Shown in pieces: positions 24,076 through 31,709 of a stretch of DNA of 37,914 bases. Positions within the stretch are counted from its first letter, which is position 1; the number at the start of each line of letters is the position of its first letter. A model generated the notes under the pieces. The model was not told where the DNA came from. It saw nothing but the letters and a program-made list of their open reading frames with translations, and searched no databases. The stretch spans positions 1 to 37,914 of the forward strand of contig CAZUSP010000003.1 of assembly GCA_964623505.1 (NCBI GenBank). Direction: 5' to 3'. This DNA is from CAZUSP01 sp964623505. GTDB lineage: Bacteria > Patescibacteriota > Minisyncoccia > Minisyncoccales > UBA1441. The translations under genes were made by a program, and so were the position numbers.

Positions 24076-24510
24076 TCAACTAAGCCCGGTAATAAAAATG
24101 ACCGCCGCCGGGATAATTCGAGCCAAAAGGGCAACAATCATTCCAACCACCGCAAAGGTGATGATCCGAGTGGCTCTGGTGGTTTTGCTCGGATCGCCAG
24201 CCGAAGTCATAAAGGTCAGGGCTCCATAAAGAACCATTATCGTAACTATAACCACCAGCAGATAAAACACCCAATTCACCACATGATGAACTGCCCCAAC
24301 CATACAGATGATGCCCCAATCTTCATGAGTATCGCTGCTAATTTCATCTCCTCGATGATAAGACTCTTCCCCTAGTCGAAAACTAGCTCGCAGAGTGCAG
24401 CCGGTATATTCTCCCTCCGGCAGAATGCTCCGGTTGTCTCTACTGCCCAGGGCCAGAATCGGAACCAGCAGGATAAAAGTTATTGTGAAAAGAAAAATTC
24501 TTTTACTCAT
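24076..24510 (-). CDS. T4SS-type pilin-domain protein, paralogue 1
   Basis: The 144-residue product has a signal peptide (1-21, ending ALGSRD), a short exported part with two cysteines (YTGCTLRASF and WGIICMVG), and a C-terminal two-helix domain: NWVFYLLVVIVTIMVLYGAL, the loop SAGDPSKTTRATR, and IITFAVVGMIVALLARIIP. This matches the small pilin family common in CPR genomes (annotated pilin or T4SS_pilin, VirB2-like). Such proteins could form a pilus or membrane conduit; direct evidence is lacking. It is paralogous to 25579-26043 and shares its end with the large fusion at 26062-27666. It has its own promoter. Confidence 0.8.
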   Translation of the reverse strand: MSKRIFLFTITFILLVPILALGSRDNRSILPEGEYTGCTLRASFRLGEESYHRGDEISSDTHEDWGIICMVGAVHHVVNWVFYLLVVIVTIMVLYGALTFMTSAGDPSKTTRATRIITFAVVGMIVALLARIIPAAVIFITGLS

Positions 24511-24533
24511 AATTTAATATTCAAACCGGATAC

Positions 24534-24561
24534 ATTATAACCTATTTGCAAGACAAAACAA
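24534..24561 (-). promoter_or_regulatory. Promoter of pilin paralogue 1
   Basis: Minus strand TTGTTT (24561-24556), 16-base spacer, consensus TATAAT (24539-24534). The leader to the ATG at 24510 is about 17 bases with no Shine-Dalgarno. The -35 box touches the stem of the upstream terminator. Confidence 0.65.
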
Positions 24562-24584
24562 AGACCGTCAAGAAAAGCGGTCTT
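24561..24584 (-). terminator. Terminator-like hairpin before pilin paralogue 1
   Basis: AAGACCG and CGGTCTT form a seven-pair stem with a ten-base loop, followed on the minus strand by TGTTTTGT. It would stop transcripts running out of the PH-domain gene about 200 bases upstream. Confidence 0.5.
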
Positions 24585-24590
24585 GTTTGA

Positions 24591-24788
24591 GCTCTCGCGG
24601 TGCAGTATTCTTAAAGTAGTCCGAACGCATTTCGCCGCCTGCGGCGGCGAGGAAGCCCCCACCAAAAATGAGTGGCTTCGCCGCACCGATGACAATTTCA
24701 AGTTTTTTAGCGAGCAAAGTCCGCTAGTGAAATCTTAAAAGATTTCATCTTTGGCGGCAAATTCTTTTATGGAATAGAGAGAACACAA
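24591..24788. other. Gene-free spacer with GC-rich stem-loops
   Basis: I see no coding region here. It holds CGCCGC-n5-GCGGCG (24633-24649), a GTGGC-TTC-GCCGCAC imperfect hairpin (near 24671-24685) and an AT-rich perfect hairpin, GAAATCTT-AA-AAGATTTC (24729-24746). The GCCGC/GCGGC pairing resembles the stem-loops at 37016 and 37581-37664, which suggests a family of small repeats, but sequence identity outside the stems is not obvious. Confidence 0.4.
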
Positions 24789-25319
24789 TTACAAACCCTG
24801 ATTTGTGGTTCGCGATTGCCGAGCACGCTTCACGAATTCATCTCGGAGTTGTTCAGCAACCTCACGAGAAAGGGCTGGTAACCTTCCTTCTGATCCAGCT
24901 CCCCAAGCTCCATGACGAGAAACTTGCGCGCTTGCACCAGCGGTTTGAATATTCAAGTCAGACAATCCTAAGATACGATCAATCACTCCGCGATGAATAT
25001 CAACGTTCTGGATTCTATCGTACGGCACCGTGACGTATTTTTTCCAAATTACTCCATGCTCTTTTCGGAACCCATCCTCTCGAAGTTCATACCGATAGAA
25101 GCGGTAAATAAGTTTGGCCCAAATCCAGAAAAAGATAAGAAGGGCCGGGATCATAATCCACAACCACTTCAAGAATCCAAACGAAAACTCATCGCCGCCA
25201 TCAGTGGTTCCGCTGAAAACCGCCGACAACCAAACACCCAAAAATATCAATGCTAAAAACCAACGCAATATGAGGCTAATAAAGAACGACCAAACTGCTT
25301 TAGGGTCAAGTTGTTGCAT
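24789..25319 (-). CDS. Bacterial PH-domain (bPH_2, YdbS/YdbT-like) membrane protein
   Basis: The 176-residue product has two membrane segments (about 15-36 and 49-68) followed by a bPH_2 (DUF304) domain: YRYELREDGFRKEHGVIWKK, then VPYDRIQNVDIHRGVIDRIL and LSDLNIQTAGAS. The order and the VTVPYDRIQNV signature are typical of YdbS-like proteins; their function is poorly known, although related Bacillus proteins confer resistance to antimicrobial agents. The C-terminus is charged (AEQLRDEFVKRARQSR). It is transcribed alone from the promoter at 25357. Confidence 0.88.
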   Translation of the reverse strand: MQQLDPKAVWSFFISLILRWFLALIFLGVWLSAVFSGTTDGGDEFSFGFLKWLWIMIPALLIFFWIWAKLIYRFYRYELREDGFRKEHGVIWKKYVTVPYDRIQNVDIHRGVIDRILGLSDLNIQTAGASAQVSRHGAWGAGSEGRLPALSREVAEQLRDEFVKRARQSRTTNQGL

Positions 25320-25356
25320 AATTACTAAGTTAATGAATTAAACACGACCTTTTACT

Positions 25357-25365
25357 ATTATACCA
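25357..25365 (-). promoter_or_regulatory. Extended -10 promoter of the PH-domain gene
   Basis: Minus strand TGGTATAAT combines a consensus -10 box (25362-25357) with the TGn extension; no good -35 hexamer is present, as expected for extended -10 promoters. The leader to the ATG at 25319 is about 31 bases. Confidence 0.6.
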
Positions 25366-25483
25366 TAATGATTAAAAACTTTTCTTTCCCCCAAACGAGG
25401 CCGCCAATTCGCTTTTGCCTCCAAAATCCCATACAAAATAATCGCCGAGCGAGGCGAACCGAAATCGCCTACAAAATTCTTAC

Positions 25484-25569
25484 TGGTGCGGGCGGAGAGA
25501 CTCGAACTCTCACGGACTAAGTCCACAGGATCCTAAGTCCTGCGCCTATGCCAATTCGGCTACACCCGC
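25484..25569 (-). tRNA. tRNA-Leu (UAG anticodon)
   Basis: Minus strand, 86 bases with CCA: acceptor GCGGGTG/CGCCCGC, anticodon stem CAGGA/TCCTG around CTTAGGA (anticodon TAG), the long type II variable arm (TGGACTTAGTCCG), and T-arm GAGAG-TTCGAGT-CTCTC. CCA is encoded. It begins nine bases after the stop of pilin paralogue 2 on the same strand and is probably processed from that transcript. Confidence 0.95.
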
Positions 25570-25578
25570 CCACCGAAC

Positions 25579-26043
25579 CTATAGTCCGACAATATGTCGG
25601 ACAGCCACCGGAATAGCTCGAGCCAACAAAGCAATAACCATACCGACAATAGCAAAGGTAATGGTCTTCGTTGCCTTTGAAGTCTTGGCCGCATCGCCGG
25701 AAGAAGTCAAAAACATGAAAGCGCCGGCCAAAATCATCACCATCACAACAGTCATGATAATGTAGAAGATCCAGTTAGTGAGATAATGAATTGTGGCCAA
25801 CAAGCAGACCAAACCCCAGTCATTCTCCGTTCCTGGGTCGACATCATGACAGCTTGGTCCATAACATCCCTTTCCGATTCTTTTATTCGAAAGATTAAAT
25901 TCAACTTTTATGTCACAGGCTTGAACCATATCAGGATTATATGGTCTTCTCCCTGCGGGGCCAGTAGATAAAACCGTTGAAGGCACGGCCATCATGGAGA
26001 CAACCATAACCAATGAACTCAAAACCAAAAGCAACTTTTTCAT
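25579..26043 (-). CDS. T4SS-type pilin-domain protein, paralogue 2
   Basis: The 154-residue product repeats the plan of 24076-24510: a signal peptide (about 1-26, ending VPSTVLSTG), an exported part here with four or five cysteines (QACDIKVEF, GCYGPSCHDV, GLVCLLA), and the two-helix domain NWIFYIIMTVVMVMILAGAF, the loop SSGDAAKTSKATK, and TITFAIVGMVIALLARAIP. Identity with paralogue 1 is high over the last 80 residues. It follows the large pilin fusion by 18 bases and precedes tRNA-Leu by nine, so it is in the gyrA-directed gene string. The inferred role is a pilus or conduit subunit. Confidence 0.8.
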   Translation of the reverse strand: MKKLLLVLSSLVMVVSMMAVPSTVLSTGPAGRRPYNPDMVQACDIKVEFNLSNKRIGKGCYGPSCHDVDPGTENDWGLVCLLATIHYLTNWIFYIIMTVVMVMILAGAFMFLTSSGDAAKTSKATKTITFAIVGMVIALLARAIPVAVRHIVGL

Positions 26044-26061
26044 ATTTTAAAAATCAATTAA

Positions 26062-27666
26062 TTAACCTGGTGTTAAAGACGTTCTTATTATAGCAACTAT
26101 AGCCCAACTAAGCAAGATTATGGTCAAACCAATAGCCCCATACATGATCGTCTTTTGCCCTCGGGCAAATTTGGCCGGATCTCCGCCCGAAAATATCATC
26201 TGGAAGCCTCCAATAATAACAATTAGACTCATGCCGGCTATGCCCAGCCAAAACAATAACCTAACCAAATAGCTGAACAGTTCCATCAAAGAGGTGTGCT
26301 CCAAAGGGGATTTAAACCTTATACCCAGCAGATTTCCACCATTGCCAGGGCCAGCTGCTCCACTATTGCTCCCAGAAGCACTCCCAGCCAAAGTTCGACA
26401 GCTAGCTGAAGCGATTATATTCTTCGCCCCGGAAGATCCGTCTTTTGCCAAATGATACTCATATTTCTTATCGGGTTGAAGCGCTTTATCAGTATGGGTA
26501 TTCTGGCCTGCTTGAGCGCCGGTTAAATGTTGGTCCGTCCGACCGCCCTCGCGAAACAAACTAAAAGTATTGTCTGGAGCTCGGTAGGTTATTATAATCT
26601 CAGACTCGCTTTGCCCTTTGCAAGACAAGCTAACATTGGCATAGTGGGCTGTTATTATTTTGGTTTGCCCGCCCGTAAATTCGATCAGGCAATGCTCGGG
26701 TTCTTCAATCGCTGAAGGGCTACACCCCTCCCAATGAGTAAATGATACATCCTTGTCGGCCGGATGACGACGAGGGACCGAAAAAACAAATCTTTGCCTC
26801 CCGCTGATTTGATCCCCTGAAAGCGAAAAATCCGTTTCTCTTTCTGCGGCGTTGATAATCGGTAAACGTTGTCTAACCATCACCCCCCTGTTCGGAGAAT
26901 CCCCCTCGACCAGACTTTTGACCGTTAAATTATTCGGCTCAGGCTTAAGAATTTGAGACACATCACCATAAACAGCGGTCACTGTTTTGGTCACTCCACC
27001 CGAAACATTAATCGAACACGTACGACGGCCAAGCGTAGAAACCGAGTCACATCCTTGCCAACGATCAAACACCTTATTTCTGTCGGAGGCATGGGTCTCT
27101 GGCGCCGTTAAGTTTTTATTAATAGGACTGGTTTCCGTTATGATGTAATTAGTTGTCTGGCCGTCAATAAGAACACCTGCCGGCTCTGAATTAACTCTAA
27201 GGATATTAGAAGGGGTAGTTGCCTTTGGCGCATAAATAGCCGTAATTGTGTCACTCGTCGCGCCGCTTCCGGACTTGTAATTGCAAGTGCTTCCCCTGCC
27301 CGCCTCACAACGGCCCTCCCATCTCAAGAAACCAGAGCCGTCAAAGCTATTCGGAGCTATATAGCTCGTCATAAGTCCGTCTTCCTGACAGATATCAGCA
27401 ACACATTGAAATTCTGTCGATCCGGTCGAGCATAGCCCAATCCCTTGCTTCCTCATTTGAACCCCCTTTAGCGCATCGCCTCCCCTTTCTGCTTTAACAG
27501 TCAGGGTAAAAATGGCTTCAGTGCAAGGAGGCGCGGCAACATTGGCTTTCAGAATACGATTAAGATTATTCTCGATTCCTCCGAAATAAAATAAACTGGC
27601 GCCGGCCATGATTGAGACCAAAAATAATCCGGCGGCTGAAAATTTTAACAATTTTTCTCGATCCAT
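26062..27666 (-). CDS. Large ectodomain fused to a C-terminal pilin-type two-helix domain
   Basis: The 534-residue product has an N-terminal membrane segment (about 9-30). Three repeats of about 90 residues (about 50-148, 155-235 and 245-345) follow. Each ends in the same pattern (FDRWQGC, then a second cysteine, then TKTVTAVYG or TKIITAHYA), which resembles divergent InlB B-repeats. A cysteine-bracketed beta domain lies at about 346-428 (SLSCKGQSESEIIITYRAP to ASCRTLAG). After a Gly/Ser linker, the last 80 residues form the two-helix pilin domain (LLFWLGIAGMSLIVIIGGF, SGGDPAKFARGQK, TIMYGAIGLTIILLSWAIV). This could be a tip or adhesin subunit of the structure made by the two small pilins. 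It starts two bases after the methyltransferase stop. Confidence 0.75.
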   Translation of the reverse strand: MDREKLLKFSAAGLFLVSIMAGASLFYFGGIENNLNRILKANVAAPPCTEAIFTLTVKAERGGDALKGVQMRKQGIGLCSTGSTEFQCVADICQEDGLMTSYIAPNSFDGSGFLRWEGRCEAGRGSTCNYKSGSGATSDTITAIYAPKATTPSNILRVNSEPAGVLIDGQTTNYIITETSPINKNLTAPETHASDRNKVFDRWQGCDSVSTLGRRTCSINVSGGVTKTVTAVYGDVSQILKPEPNNLTVKSLVEGDSPNRGVMVRQRLPIINAAERETDFSLSGDQISGRQRFVFSVPRRHPADKDVSFTHWEGCSPSAIEEPEHCLIEFTGGQTKIITAHYANVSLSCKGQSESEIIITYRAPDNTFSLFREGGRTDQHLTGAQAGQNTHTDKALQPDKKYEYHLAKDGSSGAKNIIASASCRTLAGSASGSNSGAAGPGNGGNLLGIRFKSPLEHTSLMELFSYLVRLLFWLGIAGMSLIVIIGGFQMIFSGGDPAKFARGQKTIMYGAIGLTIILLSWAIVAIIRTSLTPG

Positions 27667-27668
27667 GA

Positions 27669-28193
27669 TTAAGATTTTTTAAATATGAATCCGAAATAGT
27701 AATCGCTTGGCTCAAACTGGTCAATAATCTGAAAACCTAACCGGTCAATCATTATTCTGATCTGCTCTGGAAAAACCGGATTTTGCCCCTGCCTGATCGG
27801 CGCCGAACTGTTCCAATCGATGACCATTAGTTTCCCCCGGGGTTTCAAAACACGATGAGCTTCCGACAAAACGGCTTCACGGTTCTCAACCTGAAACATA
27901 ACATTGGCCATCACCACTACATCCAAAGAATCATCCGGCAGACCCGATCCTCTCAGGGCCGACAGGTCGCGCCGAAGAAACCGGATATTGTTCAAATAAC
28001 TATGACGAGCCTTGGCTTCCAAAGCCAGCAAATAGCTCTCTTGAATATCAATCGCATAAACCAGCCCGTGCATTAGATATCGGGCCATTCCCAGAGCCCA
28101 CTGACCCGGTCCGGTTCCAAAATCCGCCCCATTCATTTTGGAATCAAGTCCAAGTTTCCCCAAAAGATGTTCTATGTCTAAAATATTGGACAT
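27669..28193 (-). CDS. Class I SAM-dependent methyltransferase
   Basis: The 174-residue product has the Rossmann-fold signature: motif I DFGTGPGQWALGMAR at residues 24-38, an acidic residue ending strand 2 (VYAIDIQ), motif III/IV SLDVVVMANVMFQVENRE, and motif post IV EAHRVLKPRGKLMVIDW. The Methyltransf_11/25 layout fits ubiquinone- or arsenite-type small-molecule enzymes, but the substrate cannot be read from sequence. It is packed between gyrA (three bases) and the pilin fusion (two bases), which may mean only that it shares a transcript. Confidence 0.85.
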   Translation of the reverse strand: MSNILDIEHLLGKLGLDSKMNGADFGTGPGQWALGMARYLMHGLVYAIDIQESYLLALEAKARHSYLNNIRFLRRDLSALRGSGLPDDSLDVVVMANVMFQVENREAVLSEAHRVLKPRGKLMVIDWNSSAPIRQGQNPVFPEQIRIMIDRLGFQIIDQFEPSDYYFGFIFKKS

Positions 28194-28196
28194 ATT

Positions 28197-30668
28197 CTAT
28201 TGTTTACTTTCCTCCAGCAAACAGGCGGCCGAAGCCACCTTATCTCCGGGAGCCAGCTTCATGATCTTCACCCCCGTCGTCGCCCGACCAAAAATTGAAA
28301 TGGTTTTCACTTTGGTTCTGATGATATTGCCCTTGGTGGAAACAACGATCAGGTCGGACTCTTCGTTATCAATAAGTTTAGCAAAAATAAGGTTGCCTGT
28401 CTTGCCCCCCAGTTTTGCCGTAATAATTCCCTGGCCGCCCCGACTTTGCCGGCGATAATTGGCCATGACCGTTCTCTTGCCATAACCCTTTTCACTCAAG
28501 ATCAAAAGTTGAATCTTTTTTAGATCAGTTCCGACCCTGATTACCGCCAAGCCAACAACTTCGTCATCTTTGCCCAAAGAGATGCCCCTGACCCCGGCTG
28601 TTACCCGGCCCGTTGCCCGAACTCCCTTTTCGGGAAAAAGAATTGACTTGCCTTGCCGCGTAACAATCATTATTTGATCATCGCCGCTGGTTTCAGCCAC
28701 GGCTTTCAACCAGTCGCCTTTTTTAAGCTTAATAGCCTGAAGTCCGCTTTTCCTAATATGCAAATATTCTTTCTTGTCTGTTCTTTTGATCATTCCTTTC
28801 TTGGTGGCCATAACCAAATAGTTTTGCTTGGCCCCGGTTTTTTGATTGAGCACCGACAACACTCTTTCGTTGGCCTCAATCGGCAGATAATTAGCCAGTC
28901 CTCTTCCCCGGCTGACCCGGCTTCCCTCTTCTATCTCATAGGCCGGTAAATCATAGACCTTCCCGGTGTCCGTAAAGAACAGCAGCTGATCATGGGTCGA
29001 AACCGAGATGAAGTGTTCAACAATATCGCCCTCAATCGTTTTCATCCCCACGATCCCGCGCCCGCCTCTTTTCTGTAATTTATAGACTTCGGGCTGATTT
29101 CTTTTGATGTATCCCTTTTGAGTGATAATAATGAAATTCTCTTGATCGGGAATCAGATCTTTCTTCGATATCTGTTTAACTGATCCGGCAATTATCTCGG
29201 TTTTTCTCTCGTCTCCGTGTTTTTTCTTGACCTCGGCCAACTCCTGCTGAATAACCTTTTCAACTTTTTTCGGACTGGCCAATAAACTCTTCCATTCTTT
29301 GATCCTCTTCTCAATGTCCTTAAGTTCTTTTTCTATCTCGATTCTCTCCAGTTTGGCCAGACGATGAAGTTTTATCTCTAAAATAGCCTCGGCCTGAACC
29401 TGGCTTAATTTGAAATTCTTGATCAAATTACGAGCGGCATCAATCCGGTCTTCGGATTTTTTAATAACCGCAATCACTTCATCAATGTTCGCCAAGGCGA
29501 TCATTAGCCCGGTCAGGATATGCTGTCGTTTCAGGGCCCGGTCAAGATCAAACTTGGTTCGACGAACAACCACCTCCCGGCGGTGATTCAAATAATGAGT
29601 TAAAATATCAACCAACGAAAGAACCCTTGGCTGGATGCCGTCTACCAGGGCAACCATGTTGATATAATGCTTTTTTTCTAGGTCCGTATAGCGATAAAGC
29701 TGATTCAAAATTCTCTGCGGAAAGCCCTGCGGGGATATGTCTAAAACTACCCTCAATCCTTCCCGGTCAGACTCATCTCTGATGCTCTTAATGCCCTTAA
29801 TCTTTTCTTGGCTGGCCAGATCGGCTATTTTCGCGACCAGAGCCGCCTTGTTAACCCGATAGGGAATCTCCGTGATGATAATTTGAGCCCCTTTTCCTTT
29901 TTCAACTATCTCAGCCCGGCCGCGATTTAAAACCCCGCCCTTGCCCTGTGAATAGGTTGAAACCAGCTCTCCCTGCCCATAAATTACGCCGCCGGTCGGC
30001 AGATCCGGCCCTTTGACAAATTGGAACAGGTCTTCGGTCGTCGCCTCGGGATTATCAACCAGATAATTAAGCGCATCGCAAAGTTCGCTTAAGTTGTGGG
30101 GCAGGATATTGGTGGCCATGCCAACGGCAATGCCCACCGTGCCATTCAACAGTATTTGGGGCACCGGCGAAGGCAGAACCGAAGGCTCTTGAAAGGTTCC
30201 ATCATAATTCTCAACGAAATCAACTGTTTCTTTTCCAATGTCGGCCATAATGTCTTCCCCAAAGGAAGATAGTTTGGCTTCGGTATAGCGCGGAGCGGCT
30301 GGCGGATCGGAATCAATTGACCCAAAATTTCCCTGCCCTATCGCCAGTGGATACCTTCGGACAAAATCCTGGGCCAGCCCCACCATGGCATAATAGACCG
30401 AAGTGTCGCCATGAGGATGATATCGCCCCAGACAATAACCAACAATGGCCGAAGACTTCTTGGTTGGAGAAGAGTGCTTTAACCCCATCTCATACATCGA
30501 ATAAAGTATTCGACGATGAACCGGTTTGAGGCCGTCCCGCACATCAGGCAAAGCCCGAGAAACAATGACCGACATGGCATAGTCCAAATAGGACTCGCGC
30601 ATTTCATCAACTATTTCTCGGGGAACTATTTCTTTGGCCGCTTTAGTTGGATTTTCCGTTTTGCTCAT
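28197..30668 (-). CDS. gyrA: DNA gyrase subunit A
   Basis: The 823-residue product is full length. The breakage-reunion domain contains RALPDVRDGLKPVHRRILY, GRYHPHGDTSVYYAM, and the catalytic tyrosine Y128 in APRYTEAK. The coiled coil (KLHRLAKLERIEIEKELKDI) and the six-bladed C-terminal domain follow. The latter has the GyrA box LQKRGGRGI around residue 535, which separates gyrase from topoisomerase IV. In the quinolone-determining region the E. coli positions 83 and 87 are Thr89 and Tyr93 here. Gyrase supercoils DNA with GyrB, which is not in the window. The gene overlaps the upstream small membrane gene by 26 bases and heads a string with a methyltransferase and pilins. Confidence 0.97.
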   Translation of the reverse strand: MSKTENPTKAAKEIVPREIVDEMRESYLDYAMSVIVSRALPDVRDGLKPVHRRILYSMYEMGLKHSSPTKKSSAIVGYCLGRYHPHGDTSVYYAMVGLAQDFVRRYPLAIGQGNFGSIDSDPPAAPRYTEAKLSSFGEDIMADIGKETVDFVENYDGTFQEPSVLPSPVPQILLNGTVGIAVGMATNILPHNLSELCDALNYLVDNPEATTEDLFQFVKGPDLPTGGVIYGQGELVSTYSQGKGGVLNRGRAEIVEKGKGAQIIITEIPYRVNKAALVAKIADLASQEKIKGIKSIRDESDREGLRVVLDISPQGFPQRILNQLYRYTDLEKKHYINMVALVDGIQPRVLSLVDILTHYLNHRREVVVRRTKFDLDRALKRQHILTGLMIALANIDEVIAVIKKSEDRIDAARNLIKNFKLSQVQAEAILEIKLHRLAKLERIEIEKELKDIEKRIKEWKSLLASPKKVEKVIQQELAEVKKKHGDERKTEIIAGSVKQISKKDLIPDQENFIIITQKGYIKRNQPEVYKLQKRGGRGIVGMKTIEGDIVEHFISVSTHDQLLFFTDTGKVYDLPAYEIEEGSRVSRGRGLANYLPIEANERVLSVLNQKTGAKQNYLVMATKKGMIKRTDKKEYLHIRKSGLQAIKLKKGDWLKAVAETSGDDQIMIVTRQGKSILFPEKGVRATGRVTAGVRGISLGKDDEVVGLAVIRVGTDLKKIQLLILSEKGYGKRTVMANYRRQSRGGQGIITAKLGGKTGNLIFAKLIDNEESDLIVVSTKGNIIRTKVKTISIFGRATTGVKIMKLAPGDKVASAACLLEESKQ

Positions 30669-30966
30669 TGTTTTCTTTTATCTGCTCTAAATCATCTGTT
30701 TCTTGAATCAGGCCATCCATTCCTTCGGGAAAAAGACGATCCAGGCTCCAGCCACCCCAAGGCTGGTCAACCTCTCGCCAATTATCAGAATCTTTGATCG
30801 ATTCAAGGCCAGGAATCTCTGAACGATCAACCGTTCTAATCCTTTCAGCCACTCTCTGCCCCCACCAGAACAACATTATCAATCCCAGCAAAACAACCGT
30901 TCCCCATAGAACATATTCTTTTTGACGCTTCGGTCGTTTTCTCAATTTGGTCAGCCAGACGATCAT
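30643..30966 (-). CDS. Small single-pass membrane protein upstream of gyrA (107 aa)
   Basis: The product begins with a basic cytoplasmic stretch (LTKLRKRPKRQKEYVL), has one membrane segment (about 20-36, GTVVLLGLIMLFWWG), and an acidic exported part rich in Trp, Gly and Asp (QPWGGWSLDRLFPEG) ending NNEQNGKSN. No family recognised. Its ATG overlaps the stop of the metallo-beta-lactamase-fold gene by ATGA, and its end overlaps gyrA by 26 bases, so the three are coupled. Confidence 0.7.
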   Translation of the reverse strand: MIVWLTKLRKRPKRQKEYVLWGTVVLLGLIMLFWWGQRVAERIRTVDRSEIPGLESIKDSDNWREVDQPWGGWSLDRLFPEGMDGLIQETDDLEQIKENNEQNGKSN

Positions 30967-31538
30967 GTTTGATTAAGTACTTTAACCACCAAACCCTCCT
31001 TCGGCAGACTGTCAGCCTGAAGATTGATTGAATCTTCTGGCTTAACTTGCTCCACGCCCATTATCTTTAAAAACTGCTTTAGCTCTTCGGGCTGATAATT
31101 CATTGGAACTACCGATCGCGGCTCTATGCGCGAAATTAGCCTGGCCGCAAATTTGGCACCAATCTGCCCCCCGATGGAAATAACCAAAACATGAATATCG
31201 CCCAGTTGCTCTATCTGGCGATCATCCAAGGCGGCCTGCCCTAATCCACTTAAGTAGGCAAGCTTCTCGCCATTGAGATCCAAAATATAGATTATGTGAC
31301 CATCATCCTGAATCCCCTTGACCAATATGTTCTTGATGTCATACTCTCCCGGATAATTGATTAAAAATGTTTTTTCTTCACTGACTCCTTCCATCTTTTC
31401 AGCCAATCCAACCAAAACCAAATCCGGTTCAATTGATTGAATTTTTTTACCCGGATGACCAAGAATAATGGTTGCTTCTGGCTGTTTGACTCTGTCTTTA
31501 ATCAAAAAGCAGCTGTCGCTTAAGCGAGTGATGATCAT
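30963..31538 (-). CDS. Metallo-beta-lactamase-fold protein without its metal ligands
   Basis: The 191-residue product follows the UlaG/YtkL-like MBL layout: a beta start MIITRLSDSCFLIKD, a strand PDLVLVGL where active enzymes carry the HxHxDH site, FLINYPGEYDIKNILVKGI, IYILDLNGEKLAYLSGLG, DIHVLVISIGGQ and a terminal region PRSVVPMNYQPEELKQFL. The HxHxDH motif is replaced by VGLAEKMEG, and the later His ligands are not visible, so it probably does not hydrolyse anything. Members annotated as MBL-fold hydrolases near gyrA occur in CPR genomes. It leads the string that continues into gyrA. Confidence 0.75.
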   Translation of the reverse strand: MIITRLSDSCFLIKDRVKQPEATIILGHPGKKIQSIEPDLVLVGLAEKMEGVSEEKTFLINYPGEYDIKNILVKGIQDDGHIIYILDLNGEKLAYLSGLGQAALDDRQIEQLGDIHVLVISIGGQIGAKFAARLISRIEPRSVVPMNYQPEELKQFLKIMGVEQVKPEDSINLQADSLPKEGLVVKVLNQT

Positions 31539-31550
31539 CGTTATAGATCT

Positions 31551-31559
31551 ATTTTAGCA
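31551..31559 (-). promoter_or_regulatory. Candidate extended -10 of the MBL-gyrA operon
   Basis: Minus strand TGCTAAAAT (31559-31551) is an extended -10 element. The expected transcription start is about six bases before the ATG at 31538. The -35 region is a T tract only, so the call is tentative. Confidence 0.4.
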
Positions 31560-31610
31560 TTTAAAAGCAGAAAAAAAAGCTCCCCTGGCACGCCAGTTAA
31601 TTAAAACGAC

Positions 31611-31636
31611 AAAGCCGATCCGCTAAGATCGGCTTT
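31611..31636 (-). terminator. Intrinsic terminator between the decayed module and the gyrA operon
   Basis: AAAGCCGATC and GATCGGCTTT form a perfect ten-pair stem with a six-base loop. The minus strand continues GTCGTTTTAATTAA, a weak T tract. It separates the transcription of the gyrA string from the secreted-protein gene upstream. Confidence 0.75.
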
Positions 31637-31709
31637 GAAAAAATCAATCAGTTGGAGCAGGTGGGGGTTCTTCTGTTCGCGGGGTCCGGTTCGACGACCG
31701 CCGAGAAAA

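Noticed and set aside
25426..25483. A GC-rich repeat element next to tRNA-Leu
   Set aside because: GCCGAGCGAGGCGAA and AATCGCC segments suggest partial symmetry, but no stem longer than a few pairs could be drawn.
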